The translations under genes and the position numbers were made by a program. The notes beneath the pieces were generated by a model. That model was not told the DNA's origin. It was given only the letters and a program-made list of their open reading frames with translations, and searched no databases. A DNA stretch of 64,000 bases from Labrenzia sp. PHM005 (GTDB lineage Bacteria > Pseudomonadota > Alphaproteobacteria > Rhizobiales > Stappiaceae): assembly GCF_006517275.1 (NCBI RefSeq), contig NZ_CP041191.1, positions 5,451,001-5,515,000 on the forward strand, in the 5' to 3' direction. How positions within the stretch are numbered: position 1 is the stretch's first letter; the number at the start of each line of letters is the position of its first letter. Shown here piece by piece: positions 37,454-46,171 of the stretch.

Positions 37454-38065
37454 ATGCCTTTGGAAACTTGGTTGGCCTTTGTCGCTGCCTCCCTCATCCT
37501 GACCATGACACCTGGCCCGAGCATCCTGCTCGGTATGGTTCATGCCTTGCGTTTTGGCACTCGCAGAACGCTATTCACCGCGCTTGGTGACATCTCGGCA
37601 AACATGATTCAGATGCTTCTGGTCGCCATTGGCCTGGGCGTCATCGTTGCCAACTCAGCATTCGCCTTCCAACTCATCAAATGGGCTGGTGTGGCGGTCT
37701 TGATCTATATGGCGGTAAAGATGTGGCGCTCAGCGCCCAGCTTGCCGGAACCGGGTACTCCGGAACCGTCCATCCATCCAGCGCGCCTTTATGCGAGCGG
37801 TTTTGCGGTTGCCTTTGGGAATCCCAAGGCACTGGTTTTCTTCACAGCGTTCTTTCCGCAATTCATTGATCCAACGGCACCTTTTGCACCTCAGCTGTCG
37901 ATTATGTGTCCGACCATGGCCGCACTCGATTTTTCGTTTGTCATGATCTACGCCATTGGCGCCAAACAACTGCTCGGCTTTTTACGGCAGCATCCAAAGT
38001 TGCTCAACCGGGCCGGCGGCGGAACGCTGATGGCCGCTGCCGGACTGTTGTCTGCCGCGAAGTGA
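37454..38065 (+). CDS. LysE family translocator
   Basis: A 203-aa inner-membrane exporter with about six TM helices. The family N-terminus is LAFVAASLILTMTPGPSILLGMVHALRFGTRRT, and GFAVAFGNPKALVFFTAFFPQFID lies mid-protein. LysE/RhtB proteins export amino acids such as lysine, threonine or homoserine lactone. There is no clear SD before ATG 37454. Expression is probably controlled by the divergent LysR protein. Confidence 0.88.
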   Translation: MPLETWLAFVAASLILTMTPGPSILLGMVHALRFGTRRTLFTALGDISANMIQMLLVAIGLGVIVANSAFAFQLIKWAGVAVLIYMAVKMWRSAPSLPEPGTPEPSIHPARLYASGFAVAFGNPKALVFFTAFFPQFIDPTAPFAPQLSIMCPTMAALDFSFVMIYAIGAKQLLGFLRQHPKLLNRAGGGTLMAAAGLLSAAK

Positions 38066-38102
38066 CGCGGAAGCGGCGGTTAATATCGCCGATGCAGATC
38101 AG

Positions 38103-38729
38103 CTAAGGGCCGAAAGCTCGATCCATCGCTTCAATGTCGTAATCGAGCAGCCAAGAGCGTAACTCTTTATAAGGCTTTAGAAGCGCAGAGCGCTGCATTG
38201 ATACGAGATCGAGTCCTCTGTCGTCATAGGCGTGTAAAATGACGGCATTCGCGAAATCTACAATATAGGTTCGTGTGTTCGATGCCGATGGTTCGACCGG
38301 GACCTCCCTGGCCAAATCCAGCCAAAGAAGTTCAGCGATTTCCCATCGACTTCTTATAGGATGAAAGTACCAATACTCATCCACCTCATCAGACGTCCCT
38401 TCAGATTTTCGCGCATATGTCTTCTTGCGAAAATCTGGAAAGACGGTCTTTAGCCACTTGAACTTCGAATAGACTTCTCCGTCTGTCCCATAGCCGACAA
38501 CAAGAGCGTACAGATTGTCGGGTTTGTCGAACACCGTTTCAGCTATCTTCACCGATCTTCGATGCGCCTGCAAAAAACGCCTTATCGGCTGATCCATACT
38601 CAATGGATCACCTAGTTCGAACCTGAGGCTGTGCTCAAACTGATAGAACAGACCGCCTGGTAGGCACTCTATTCCGAAAACCTCGAGGAAGCGTTCGTAC
38701 ACTTCTTGCTGCGCAGTTTTCTTCGACAA
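38103..38729 (-). CDS. DUF3885-like hypothetical protein
   Basis: A 208-aa soluble protein. FGIECLPGGLFYQFEHSLRFELGDP, RFLQAHRRSVKIAETVFDKPDNLYALVVGYG and the C-terminal RTYIVDFANAVILHAYDDRGLDLVS resemble DUF3885 proteins, recalled from memory. Function unknown; DUF3885 genes are patchily distributed. The region is less GC-rich than its neighbours. It lies between a convergent LysE gene and metZ, 23 bp after the metZ stop. Confidence 0.6.
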   Translation of the reverse strand: MSKKTAQQEVYERFLEVFGIECLPGGLFYQFEHSLRFELGDPLSMDQPIRRFLQAHRRSVKIAETVFDKPDNLYALVVGYGTDGEVYSKFKWLKTVFPDFRKKTYARKSEGTSDEVDEYWYFHPIRSRWEIAELLWLDLAREVPVEPSASNTRTYIVDFANAVILHAYDDRGLDLVSMQRSALLKPYKELRSWLLDYDIEAMDRAFGP

Positions 38730-38752
38730 CAGGTCACTCTCCCGGTTACGAC

Positions 38753-39952
38753 TTAAATCGCCGCCAGGGCCTTCTCAACGTCTTCCAAAAGATCCTGCGG
38801 ATCTTCCAATCCGACGGAGAGGCGCAGGATGCCGTCGGTGATGCCGAGCTCAGCGCGAGCCTCTTCCCCGATCGACTGGTGGGTTGTCGTGGCCGGATGA
38901 GTAATCAGGCTTTTGGCGTCCCCCAGATTGTTGGAAATCTTGATGAGGTCCAGTGCGTTGACAAACCTGAAGGCCGCCTCCTTGCCGCCTTCGATTTCCA
39001 GCGCCAGCATGGTCGAACCGCCGCGCATTTGGCGCTTGGCTACATCCGCCTGCGGGTGGTCGTCCCGGCCCGGATAAATAAGCTGCTTGACCTTCGCTTT
39101 TCCGGCTAAGAAATCAGCAATCTGACCGGCGCTGCTTGTCTGCTGAGCCACGCGGAGCGGCAGGGTCTCGAGACCTTTCAAGAGCACCCAGGCGCTGAAC
39201 GGGCTCATATGCGGGCCAGTGTGTTTGACAAAGGGCATCACCTCCTCGGTGATCCACTCTTCATCGGACAAAACAACACCGCCGAGGCAACGCCCCTGCC
39301 CGTCAATGTGTTTGGTCGCGGAATAGACGACAACATCCGCGCCCAGCTCAAGTGGCGACTGGAACATCGGCGTCGCAAACACATTGTCGACAATCAAACG
39401 CGCGCCGACCGACTTGGCAATTTCCGCAACGGCTGCAATATCAATAACTTCCAGCGTCGGATTGGTCGGGCTCTCCAAAAATAGCGCCCGGGTGTTCGGC
39501 TTGACTGCTGCTTTCCACTGCTCAATGTCGGTGCCGTCAACAAGCGTGCTTTCAACACCAAAGCGCGGCAACAAAGTCTCACAGATGTAGCGGCAAGACC
39601 CGAAGAGCGCCTTGGCGGCGACCACATGATCGCCTGCCTTGACCGATGCCATCAGCGCCAGATTGACAGCCGCCATGCCGCTCGCGGTCGCTCTTGCGGC
39701 TTCTGCACCTTCCAGCATCTTGATGCGGTCTTCGAACATGGCCACAGTCGGATTGGCGTAGCGCGAATAGACAAATCCTGGGTCTTCACCGTTGAATCGG
39801 GCTTCGGCGGCTTCCGCATCGGTATAGACAAACCCTTGGGTCAGATACATGGCCTCGGACGTTTCGCCGAACGGTGAACGGGTGGTGCCGCCATGAACGA
39901 GTGCGGTTGCAGGGCGCCAGTTGGTTCCGGCGGTGTTCTTGGTGTCAGTCAT
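38753..39952 (-). CDS. metZ: O-succinylhomoserine sulfhydrylase
   Basis: A 399-aa PLP enzyme of the Cys/Met metabolism family, converting O-succinylhomoserine plus sulfide to homocysteine in methionine synthesis. The PLP lysine is Lys214 in VVYSATKHIDGQGRCLGG. YSRYANPTVAMFEDRIKMLEG and LFLESPTNPTLEVIDI are typical. It is preceded by a SAM-II riboswitch and a terminator hairpin, so transcription or translation falls when S-adenosylmethionine is high; that regulation also supports metZ over cystathionine gamma-synthase. Confidence 0.95.
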   Translation of the reverse strand: MTDTKNTAGTNWRPATALVHGGTTRSPFGETSEAMYLTQGFVYTDAEAAEARFNGEDPGFVYSRYANPTVAMFEDRIKMLEGAEAARATASGMAAVNLALMASVKAGDHVVAAKALFGSCRYICETLLPRFGVESTLVDGTDIEQWKAAVKPNTRALFLESPTNPTLEVIDIAAVAEIAKSVGARLIVDNVFATPMFQSPLELGADVVVYSATKHIDGQGRCLGGVVLSDEEWITEEVMPFVKHTGPHMSPFSAWVLLKGLETLPLRVAQQTSSAGQIADFLAGKAKVKQLIYPGRDDHPQADVAKRQMRGGSTMLALEIEGGKEAAFRFVNALDLIKISNNLGDAKSLITHPATTTHQSIGEEARAELGITDGILRLSVGLEDPQDLLEDVEKALAAI

Positions 39953-39970
39953 GTCGATATTCGCTCCAAA

Positions 39971-40001
39971 CGAAAAAACCCCAGCCTCAAGACCGGGGTT
40001 C
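39971..40001 (-). terminator. Attenuator-type terminator between SAM-II aptamer and metZ
   Basis: On the minus strand AACCCC...GGGGTTTTTTCG forms a hairpin (about 39971-40001) with a T6 tail, 19 nt before the metZ ATG and just downstream of the aptamer. It suggests transcriptional attenuation. Confidence 0.75.
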
Positions 40002-40009
40002 GCACCTCC

Positions 40010-40068
40010 GGCCTATTTAGCGACTTATTTAACGTGGCTGCAAGCCGGCCGGCCCAAATCACCACGAG
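40010..40068 (-). promoter_or_regulatory. SAM-II riboswitch
   Basis: On the minus strand the sequence reads CTCGTGGTGATTTGGGCC, CGGCTTGCAGCCACGTTAAA and TAAGTCGCTAAATA in order. P1 is CGTGG/CCACG; the conserved TGATTTG, GCTTGCAGCCACG, TTAAA and GTCGCTAAA blocks form the pseudoknot. This closely matches the alphaproteobacterial SAM-II consensus found upstream of metA and metZ. It lies about 60 nt before metZ. Confidence 0.93.
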
Positions 40069-40202
40069 TTGGCTTTCACTTAAGCGAAAACGGCGGATTG
40101 GTCAATCTTGAGCCAAGGATTTCCTCGATCTAAGCAGAAAGTCTGTTGGCCTGACCCGCTGCATCCGCTAAGGACGGTAGACGACGAGTGCAGGATGAAT
40201 TG

Positions 40203-41339
40203 ATGAACGTTACAGCGGACCCAGCCACCACCGGAAGCGCGCTGCTTGAGGCCAGCGGGATTTTGCCCGAGCGCGTCATTCACGCCATGTTCGCGGCACA
40301 GGAGATTTCCTCTGAAATGCCACCGGTCACCGGCCAGGTTCAACCGGCCAGCCTGGATCTGCGGCTCGGGTCTGTTGCTTACCGGGTGCGCGCAAGTTTT
40401 CTGCCAGGTCCGGACATTAAAGTGGCCGACCGGCTGGAGCAGCTGAAGTTGCACACAATAGACCTGCAAGAGGGTGCGGTTCTTGAGACGGGGTGCGTCT
40501 ACATCGTTCCCTTGCAGGAAAGCCTGGCGCTGCGAACCGACATTTCGGCAACCGCAAATCCGAAAAGCTCGACCGGCCGTCTGGACGTCTTTACACGGGT
40601 CATCACCGACAACGGTCAGGCCTTCGACACCATACCAGCTGGCTATACCGGCCCGCTATATGCCGAAATCTCGCCGCTCACGTTTCCGATCCTGGTGCGC
40701 TCCGGTTCGCGGCTCAGCCAGATCCGCTTCCGGCGTGGACAATCCCTGATCCCGGATGCCGATTTGGAGAACATCCATCAGGCAGAAACCCTGATGAGCG
40801 GTGGCAATGAGCGGATTGGCGGCGGGGTGCAGCTGTCTATTGATTTGGAAGGCACCGGCCCTGGCAGCCTGGTCGGTTATCGCGCCAAACATCACTCCGG
40901 CTTGATTGATGTTGATAAAGTCGGTGCACAGGACCCGCTCGATTTCTGGGAACCGATCTACCGGCGCCAGAACGCCGAACTGATCCTCGACCCGGATGCG
41001 TTCTATATTCTTGTCAGCCAGGAAGCGGTCCACGTACCGCCGGACTATGCGGCTGAAATGGTGCCATTCGATCCGCTGGTGGGCGAGTTCCGCGTTCACT
41101 ACGCCGGTTTCTTCGACCCGGGCTTCGGCCATGCAGGCGCAGGCGGCATCGGTTCCCGGGCCGTTCTGGAAGTTCGCTCCCACGATGTGCCCTTTATCGT
41201 TGAACACGGCCAAACCATTGGGCGTCTGGTTTACGAACATATGGCCGAACGTCCGGCAACACTCTACGGCGAAGGCATCGGCTCTAACTACCAGGGCCAG
41301 GCACTGAAGCTGTCGAAGCATTTTCGGGCAGTTGAGTGA
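40203..41339 (+). CDS. 2'-deoxycytidine 5'-triphosphate deaminase (double-length alphaproteobacterial type)
   Basis: A protein of about 378 aa, roughly twice the length of E. coli Dcd. Two dUTPase/Dcd-like beta domains are visible: residues about 40-190 (GQVQPASLDLRLGSVAYRVRASFL, NPKSSTGRLDVFTRVITD, FDTIPAGYTGPLYAEISPLTFPI) and about 215-375 (ILDPDAFYILVSQEAVHVPPDYAAEM, HYAGFFDPGFGHAGAGGIGSRAVLEVR). It converts dCTP to dUTP for thymidylate supply. ATG 40203 has CAGGA upstream; GTG 40188 is an alternative. Confidence 0.85.
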   Translation: MNVTADPATTGSALLEASGILPERVIHAMFAAQEISSEMPPVTGQVQPASLDLRLGSVAYRVRASFLPGPDIKVADRLEQLKLHTIDLQEGAVLETGCVYIVPLQESLALRTDISATANPKSSTGRLDVFTRVITDNGQAFDTIPAGYTGPLYAEISPLTFPILVRSGSRLSQIRFRRGQSLIPDADLENIHQAETLMSGGNERIGGGVQLSIDLEGTGPGSLVGYRAKHHSGLIDVDKVGAQDPLDFWEPIYRRQNAELILDPDAFYILVSQEAVHVPPDYAAEMVPFDPLVGEFRVHYAGFFDPGFGHAGAGGIGSRAVLEVRSHDVPFIVEHGQTIGRLVYEHMAERPATLYGEGIGSNYQGQALKLSKHFRAVE

Positions 41340-41370
41340 TCAGCCTTCCATTATGCGTAACCGTCCTAAT

Positions 41371-41501
41371 GTCATCCTGGGCAAGCGAAGCGCGACCCGG
41401 GATCGGCAGGCCGCAAATTATCGGCCGAATGGGCGCGGATTATAGACGATCCATTCAGCTCTCCGATCCCGCATCTTCGCTTTCGCTGCGTGCGGGATGA
41501 C
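41371..41501. repeat. Palindromic intergenic repeat element
   Basis: A 131-bp element bounded by terminal inverted repeats GTCATCCTGG / CGGGATGAC, with internal complementary segments (GCGAAGCGCGACCCGGGATC near the left end and GATCCCGCATCTTCGC near the right). The structure is like intergenic mosaic or RIME-type repeats of alphaproteobacteria. It ends 8 nt before the YigZ start codon. No second copy was noticed in this window. Confidence 0.6.
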
Positions 41502-41509
41502 GCGCCAAT

Positions 41510-42058
41510 ATGCCCTTCAAAACCATCACCCGCGAATTCGAAGGTTTTCTGGAGGACCGGAAATCCCGATTTCTGGCGTTTCTTGTGCCAGTTGGCCAGT
41601 TCGAAGCCCGGCTGGAGGAGTTGCGCAAGGAGCATAAGAAGGCCAACCACATCGTCACCGCCCACCGACGCCTCCTGGACGATGGCCGAATTGAAGAAAG
41701 CGGCAAAGATGATGGCGAACCGGCCGGGACTTCCGGCATGCCGACTTTGCGTGTTCTTCAAGGGGCTGAGCTGATCAACTGCGCGGTCTTGATTGTCCGC
41801 TATTTCGGTGGCACCAAACTTGGCGGCGGCGGACTGGCCCGCGCGTATTCGGGCGCTGCCCAAGACGCTATCAGCAATGCAGAGCTGATCCCGTTCCAAA
41901 AATTTGTGACAAAGACAGTTAGCGCCAATTTTGCGTCCAGCTCTGAGTTAGAGCGGCAAATCGTTATTCTAGGACTGAGTGTCGTTGCCCGCGAATATAC
42001 AGAAACAGGTGTAAATCTGACGGTGGAGGGGCCCGAAGATGATCTGGCACGCATTTAG
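41510..42058 (+). CDS. YigZ/IMPACT family protein
   Basis: A 182-aa protein. The N-terminal UPF0029/IMPACT domain has the signature HIVTAHRRLLDDGRIEESGKDDGEPAGTSGMPTLRVLQG then NCAVLIVRYFGGTKLGGGGLARAY. The C-terminal DUF1949-like ferredoxin fold follows. The family binds ribosome- or Gcn1-like factors in eukaryotes and is a YigZ orphan in bacteria. The SD is poor because the palindromic repeat runs up to the start. Confidence 0.85.
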   Translation: MPFKTITREFEGFLEDRKSRFLAFLVPVGQFEARLEELRKEHKKANHIVTAHRRLLDDGRIEESGKDDGEPAGTSGMPTLRVLQGAELINCAVLIVRYFGGTKLGGGGLARAYSGAAQDAISNAELIPFQKFVTKTVSANFASSSELERQIVILGLSVVAREYTETGVNLTVEGPEDDLARI

Positions 42059-42206
42059 ACACACCCTGGCCAACTAATCATCACCTTCGCCTGCGATAAA
42101 CACCTGACCCTACAACCAGTGTGATATACTCTTGTCACAACACGAGGCAGGTATCGGCGGTGTGGTGCCAAAAACTCCTCACCGTCACGTGTGTGGGAGT
42201 GGCCAA

Positions 42207-43484
42207 GTGGGACGTTTCGGCTATCTGGTTTTATGGATCCTCATTTCCCTCTTTTCCGTAGGGGCTGCAGTCTCGGGCGAAAAAGTGGCCCTGGTCATCG
42301 GCAACTCGCGCTATGAGCACGTCTCCCAACTGCCCAACGCTGCACAGGATGCGACCGACATCGCACAAACGCTCAATCGCTTAGGTTTCCGGGTCCTCTA
42401 TGGCACCGACCTCAGCCGGTCTGAAATCCTCAGCCTTGCACAACAAACGCGGAAATCCCTTGCGCCAGATGACATCGCCCTTTTCTATTTTGCAGGCCAT
42501 GCGGTTCAGATTGGCGCTGAGAATTTCATTATTCCGGTAGATGCGCATGGAGAAGATGCGGACACCATCAAACAGACTTCGGTCAAACTTCAGACCATTT
42601 TGGCGGAGATGGAAAGCAAGGCAGACCGCAACATTGTCATTCTGGATGCCTGCCGCAACAATCCCTTTGCCATTTCCGCGGCTTCGCGGTCGATCGGCGG
42701 TTTTGCCCGCGGCCTTGCCAAAGTGGACGCTGGAGTTGGCTCGTTCATCGCTTTTTCAACTCAGCCCGGCAACATTGCGCTGGATGGCGATGGCCGCAAC
42801 AGCCCGTTTACAACAGCCCTCTTGAAATACCTGCCCTCCGCGGACGATGACCTTCATGAGGTGATGCGCAAGGTCCGCCGCAGTGTCGTCGAAGCCACAA
42901 ACAGCAGCCAGATCCCCTGGGAGAATTCATCGCTGATTGAACGGATTTATCTCGGAGTGCAGCCTTCCCGGCCAAGCACAATTGGCGAGCTTCCAGCACC
43001 GTCCCCGCAGCCGCAGCGTATACCGCAGCCCCAGCAATTTGATCAAACAGCATTTCCTTATGAAGTCGCCGGTCTGAACCCCAACGGCGATGGATTTCTG
43101 GCCCTGCGCAGCGGCACAACGTCGTCTTCACAAAGGCTCCTCAAAATGCCGGAAGGAACACCTTTGCAAGTTCTGGGACAAGCGGGCGTCTGGTTTAATG
43201 TGCGGACAGCTTCCGGGGCGGTCGGCTGGGCTCATTCCAAGTGGATCCGCTTTGTCGGCGTCAGAGGTTCATTGCCGCAAGAGAGCTGTGACAGCCTCTG
43301 GTATGAGAGGAACGCCATATTTGCGCGCAACGGCTATTGTTTTCGAAGCGCCCGCGGCCGCCAGACATTTTCCAATGCAGGCTGCCGGGTGGGCGTTTCT
43401 GCAGGCAACATCCCCTTGAGCGCGGCTGAAAGGCGGGAAGTGGCCCGGCTGGTTGCCCGCGAAAAAGCCCTGCACTGCAGATAG
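42207..43484 (+). CDS. Secreted caspase-like protease with SH3 and YARHG domains
   Basis: A protein of about 425 aa. It has a signal peptide (FGYLVLWILISLFSVGAAVSG) and a C14 caspase/metacaspase p20 domain (about 25-245). The catalytic His is in FYFAGHAVQ (about 98) and the Cys in VILDACRNNPFA (about 149). A Pro/Gln-rich linker leads to a bacterial SH3-like domain (about 283-348, LALRSGTT...VWFNVRTASGAVGWAHSKWI). The C-terminal YARHG domain (about 360-418, CDSLWYERNAIFARNGYCF) has paired cysteines. GTG 42207 has GGGAG and gives a clean signal peptide; TTG 42132 would add 25 residues. Likely periplasmic, acting at the cell wall. Confidence 0.85.
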   Translation: MGRFGYLVLWILISLFSVGAAVSGEKVALVIGNSRYEHVSQLPNAAQDATDIAQTLNRLGFRVLYGTDLSRSEILSLAQQTRKSLAPDDIALFYFAGHAVQIGAENFIIPVDAHGEDADTIKQTSVKLQTILAEMESKADRNIVILDACRNNPFAISAASRSIGGFARGLAKVDAGVGSFIAFSTQPGNIALDGDGRNSPFTTALLKYLPSADDDLHEVMRKVRRSVVEATNSSQIPWENSSLIERIYLGVQPSRPSTIGELPAPSPQPQRIPQPQQFDQTAFPYEVAGLNPNGDGFLALRSGTTSSSQRLLKMPEGTPLQVLGQAGVWFNVRTASGAVGWAHSKWIRFVGVRGSLPQESCDSLWYERNAIFARNGYCFRSARGRQTFSNAGCRVGVSAGNIPLSAAERREVARLVAREKALHCR

Positions 43485-44122
43485 TTCGACACACCATCAC
43501 GCGTTGTGCGCGAACCAGGCCATGTAGTCTGCTTGAGCTAGGAAACTCCTGGTCCTCCGGGAATGCTCGCTAGCCCAATTGCCTATCTCCCGTGCCCCTG
43601 CTCGCGAGTTGGCCAGGCGCCAAAACTTCTATTTGAAATAATATTATCTGCCGGACCAGCAACATATCCGGTCGCCTCTTCGTCAGACATTATCCAAACA
43701 CACTCTTCAATTGCATTTCCTTACGGAATGCATTAAAAAGTAGAGATGCGGTAATTTATTAATTGAATAATTTCGACAACTAACCGTGAGAACACAAACG
43801 CCTATCACGAACATTTAGCTTATCAATACTGACATTTTTTAGACTTAACCCAGCACTGCCGCCGCCTCTTCTCTAACTGAGAAGAATTCGAAATATATAG
43901 CATTGCACATACTCTGCGCTCCTAAATGGAACGCCTGAAACGAACTAAAAACACTTCATTACCATAGCCCCGCGTCCCAGGACCGGCAGCACCCGCTCCA
44001 CGTCTCCGCCAGGAGATCCACGTGGTTGCCTGACATAAGACCAAATTCCGCTGCGCATTCCGCCTCCCATACAGTGAGGCAACCGGCACCCAAAACCGCA
44101 GCGTTCAACAAGGGAGGGAATT
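43485..44122. other. AT-rich gene-free region upstream of the DyP locus
   Basis: 638 bp with lower GC than its neighbours (especially 43620-43960) and no supported ORF. It has one small dyad (TGCATTtCC-ttac-GGAATGCA, 43712-43732). It probably holds the promoter of the DyP pair; nothing else recognisable. Confidence 0.5.
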
Positions 44123-44593
44123 ATGACACATCCTTTGACACTGACCCTGAAGATCAAGCAAGATCCGCAAACTCTCGCGGCACTCGAAGACCTCAAAAAT
44201 AGTTTTGCTGAGCACGTTCAGCCTTTGATCGAGGCAGCACTCAGAAAATCCAAGTTGGTGCATTTTGCGCGTGTCGCTGTCATTGGCGACAATGAATATA
44301 TCCAGGTCATCACCGAGTATGACGGTGGCCACCGCGAATACACTGAATTCTTTCGCCGCGAACTGACACCAGTTTTTGCCAAGATCTTTTCGCTCGCCGA
44401 TGGCGTGCCCGATGTCACCGATCCGGCCGCCTTCTTCGAATTTTCGAAAAACGCCAATGTCCGCACATTAGGCCTCTCCACGGATGGTGCGAAGGACATG
44501 AACGGAGACCAATCCGGCTGGCTGTTTTCGGCCTATGACCATGCCGAAGTGAAAGACGTGCTCGGCGCACTCCACGCGGAAGCTGCCGAATAA
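44123..44593 (+). CDS. Small alpha/beta-barrel-like partner protein of DyP peroxidase
   Basis: A 156-aa soluble protein with no named family. AALRKSKLVHFARVAVIGDNEYIQVITEYDGGHREYTEFF recalls the HFAR...YDG pattern of haem- or lipid-peroxide-associated ferredoxin-like domains. The latter half has FSLADGVPDVTDPAAFFEFSKNANV. GGGAGG precedes the ATG. It is 24 nt from the DyP gene and clearly co-transcribed, so it may be a cargo, partner or substrate-delivery domain; inferred only. Confidence 0.65.
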   Translation: MTHPLTLTLKIKQDPQTLAALEDLKNSFAEHVQPLIEAALRKSKLVHFARVAVIGDNEYIQVITEYDGGHREYTEFFRRELTPVFAKIFSLADGVPDVTDPAAFFEFSKNANVRTLGLSTDGAKDMNGDQSGWLFSAYDHAEVKDVLGALHAEAAE

Positions 44594-44617
44594 ACTCAAA
44601 CCGAGGGGGAGGCGAAA

Positions 44618-46057
44618 ATGCGACCGGAGCCGGAAAATGTGCAAAGCCTGTTCATTACCCGCTACCGGCACGAACACAGGGTTATTCTGTTGTTCCGCAT
44701 CGGCTCCCCTTCTGCGGCTCAATCCTTCTTGAGCCATTGGGCGTCCACCGTGAATGGCGGGCAGGCACCAAAAGGATCTTATGCCGATACCAGCGGCAGC
44801 CCGCTCGCTCCGGTCTATCACTTCGCCTTCAACTGGCAAGGCACATCGCTGCTGTTAAAAGCCCGCAACAGCCAGACCATGGGACTTGACCCCGATGCTA
44901 TCGGCACGGATCTGGAAACTTTCTTCACCCGGGAAGACAATGCGCCCTATGCGCCATCGACCGTTGACGACCTCAGTTTGAATGGGCTCAACACGCCAGA
45001 AAACTGGTGGGCAGCAGACACTGATCAATCCGCTTTCCATATTGCCATGCTGTGTTATTTCGCTGACGAGGCGCAAAAAACGGAACAGCTGGCCGCCATT
45101 CGCACAGCCGCCGCGGAGAGCGGCCTTACAGAATGGCAGTTTCCATCATTTCAAGACAAGGCGCTTTCCGGCAAAATCCCGCATAAGGGCATTCTGCACT
45201 TTGGCTTTCGTGACGGTATTTCGAAGGTCGACATTGACTGGAAGGACATCGGAGAACCCGGCAAGGTCGACTTCCGGGAAGTTCTGCTGGGCTATAGCAA
45301 CGAAACCTATCCGACCAACCCAGTGAACCCAGGACCATGGAACGACTTTGTCCGTGATGGCACGTATTTGAATTTGGCTTGGCTTTATCAGGATGTTGCA
45401 TCCTTCAACCGGTTCCTGAAGGACAATCGCGCCGCCGCCGAAACTCAAAGCGGATCAGCCGATCCGGAGGAATGGCTTGCGGCAAAACTGATGGGGCGCT
45501 GGCGCAACGGGTCGGCACTCGCAACACATCCCAATGAGAGCCCTGATCAAGCAGATCTATCGAATGATTTTGGATATGCCAATGATGGTGATGGCGAAAC
45601 GACGCCGCTGCATTCGCATATCCGGGTGTGCAATCCGAGGGATCAGGCTCTAAGCGCGGCCAATCAGAGCCGGTTCGCCGCCGGCCCTCCCCGCCTTGTC
45701 CGGCGCGGCTTTTCGTATGGTCCGCCGCTGGAAGGCACAGAAGACGACGGCCAAGACCGGGGCCTGATCGGGGTGTTTGCCTGTGCCCGCATCAACGAAC
45801 AGTTCTACACCGTGCTCCGTTGGATCCAGCGGACGGAATTCAGCGATCATTTTGACACGATCCGGCGCGGCAACCGGCGCCAAGACATGATGTTCGGGTT
45901 GCGGGACAAACCGAGGGCGGAAACCACCAGCTACATCCCCTCAACAAACGGGGTGGCGCCGTTAAAACTGCCGCTCTCCGACTTCATCCGGTACAAGGGC
46001 CTGGCAATCTTTTTTGCACCCAGCCTGAAAACGCTGACCTATCTTGCCGGGCAATGA
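44618..46057 (+). CDS. Dyp-type haem peroxidase
   Basis: A 479-aa DyP-superfamily enzyme. The diagnostic GxxDG motif is GFRDGIS (Asp199). The proximal haem ligand is His334 in LHSHIRVCNPRDQ. The distal Arg region is LVRRGFSYGPP (about 360-370), and GRWRNGSALATHP (about 293) is typical. DyP enzymes use H2O2 to oxidise dyes, lignin-like or other bulky substrates. There is no signal peptide. Second gene of a two-gene unit. Confidence 0.88.
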   Translation: MRPEPENVQSLFITRYRHEHRVILLFRIGSPSAAQSFLSHWASTVNGGQAPKGSYADTSGSPLAPVYHFAFNWQGTSLLLKARNSQTMGLDPDAIGTDLETFFTREDNAPYAPSTVDDLSLNGLNTPENWWAADTDQSAFHIAMLCYFADEAQKTEQLAAIRTAAAESGLTEWQFPSFQDKALSGKIPHKGILHFGFRDGISKVDIDWKDIGEPGKVDFREVLLGYSNETYPTNPVNPGPWNDFVRDGTYLNLAWLYQDVASFNRFLKDNRAAAETQSGSADPEEWLAAKLMGRWRNGSALATHPNESPDQADLSNDFGYANDGDGETTPLHSHIRVCNPRDQALSAANQSRFAAGPPRLVRRGFSYGPPLEGTEDDGQDRGLIGVFACARINEQFYTVLRWIQRTEFSDHFDTIRRGNRRQDMMFGLRDKPRAETTSYIPSTNGVAPLKLPLSDFIRYKGLAIFFAPSLKTLTYLAGQ

Positions 46058-46171
46058 CGGGAAGCCACTTCGTTCCGCATTCAAATCTTTCTTGATTGCC
46101 CCCACTCACGGTAAGCTGATGTGTAATCCGGACGTTGCTCCGTATGTATCCGCCCTCCGGGAGACGTCACA

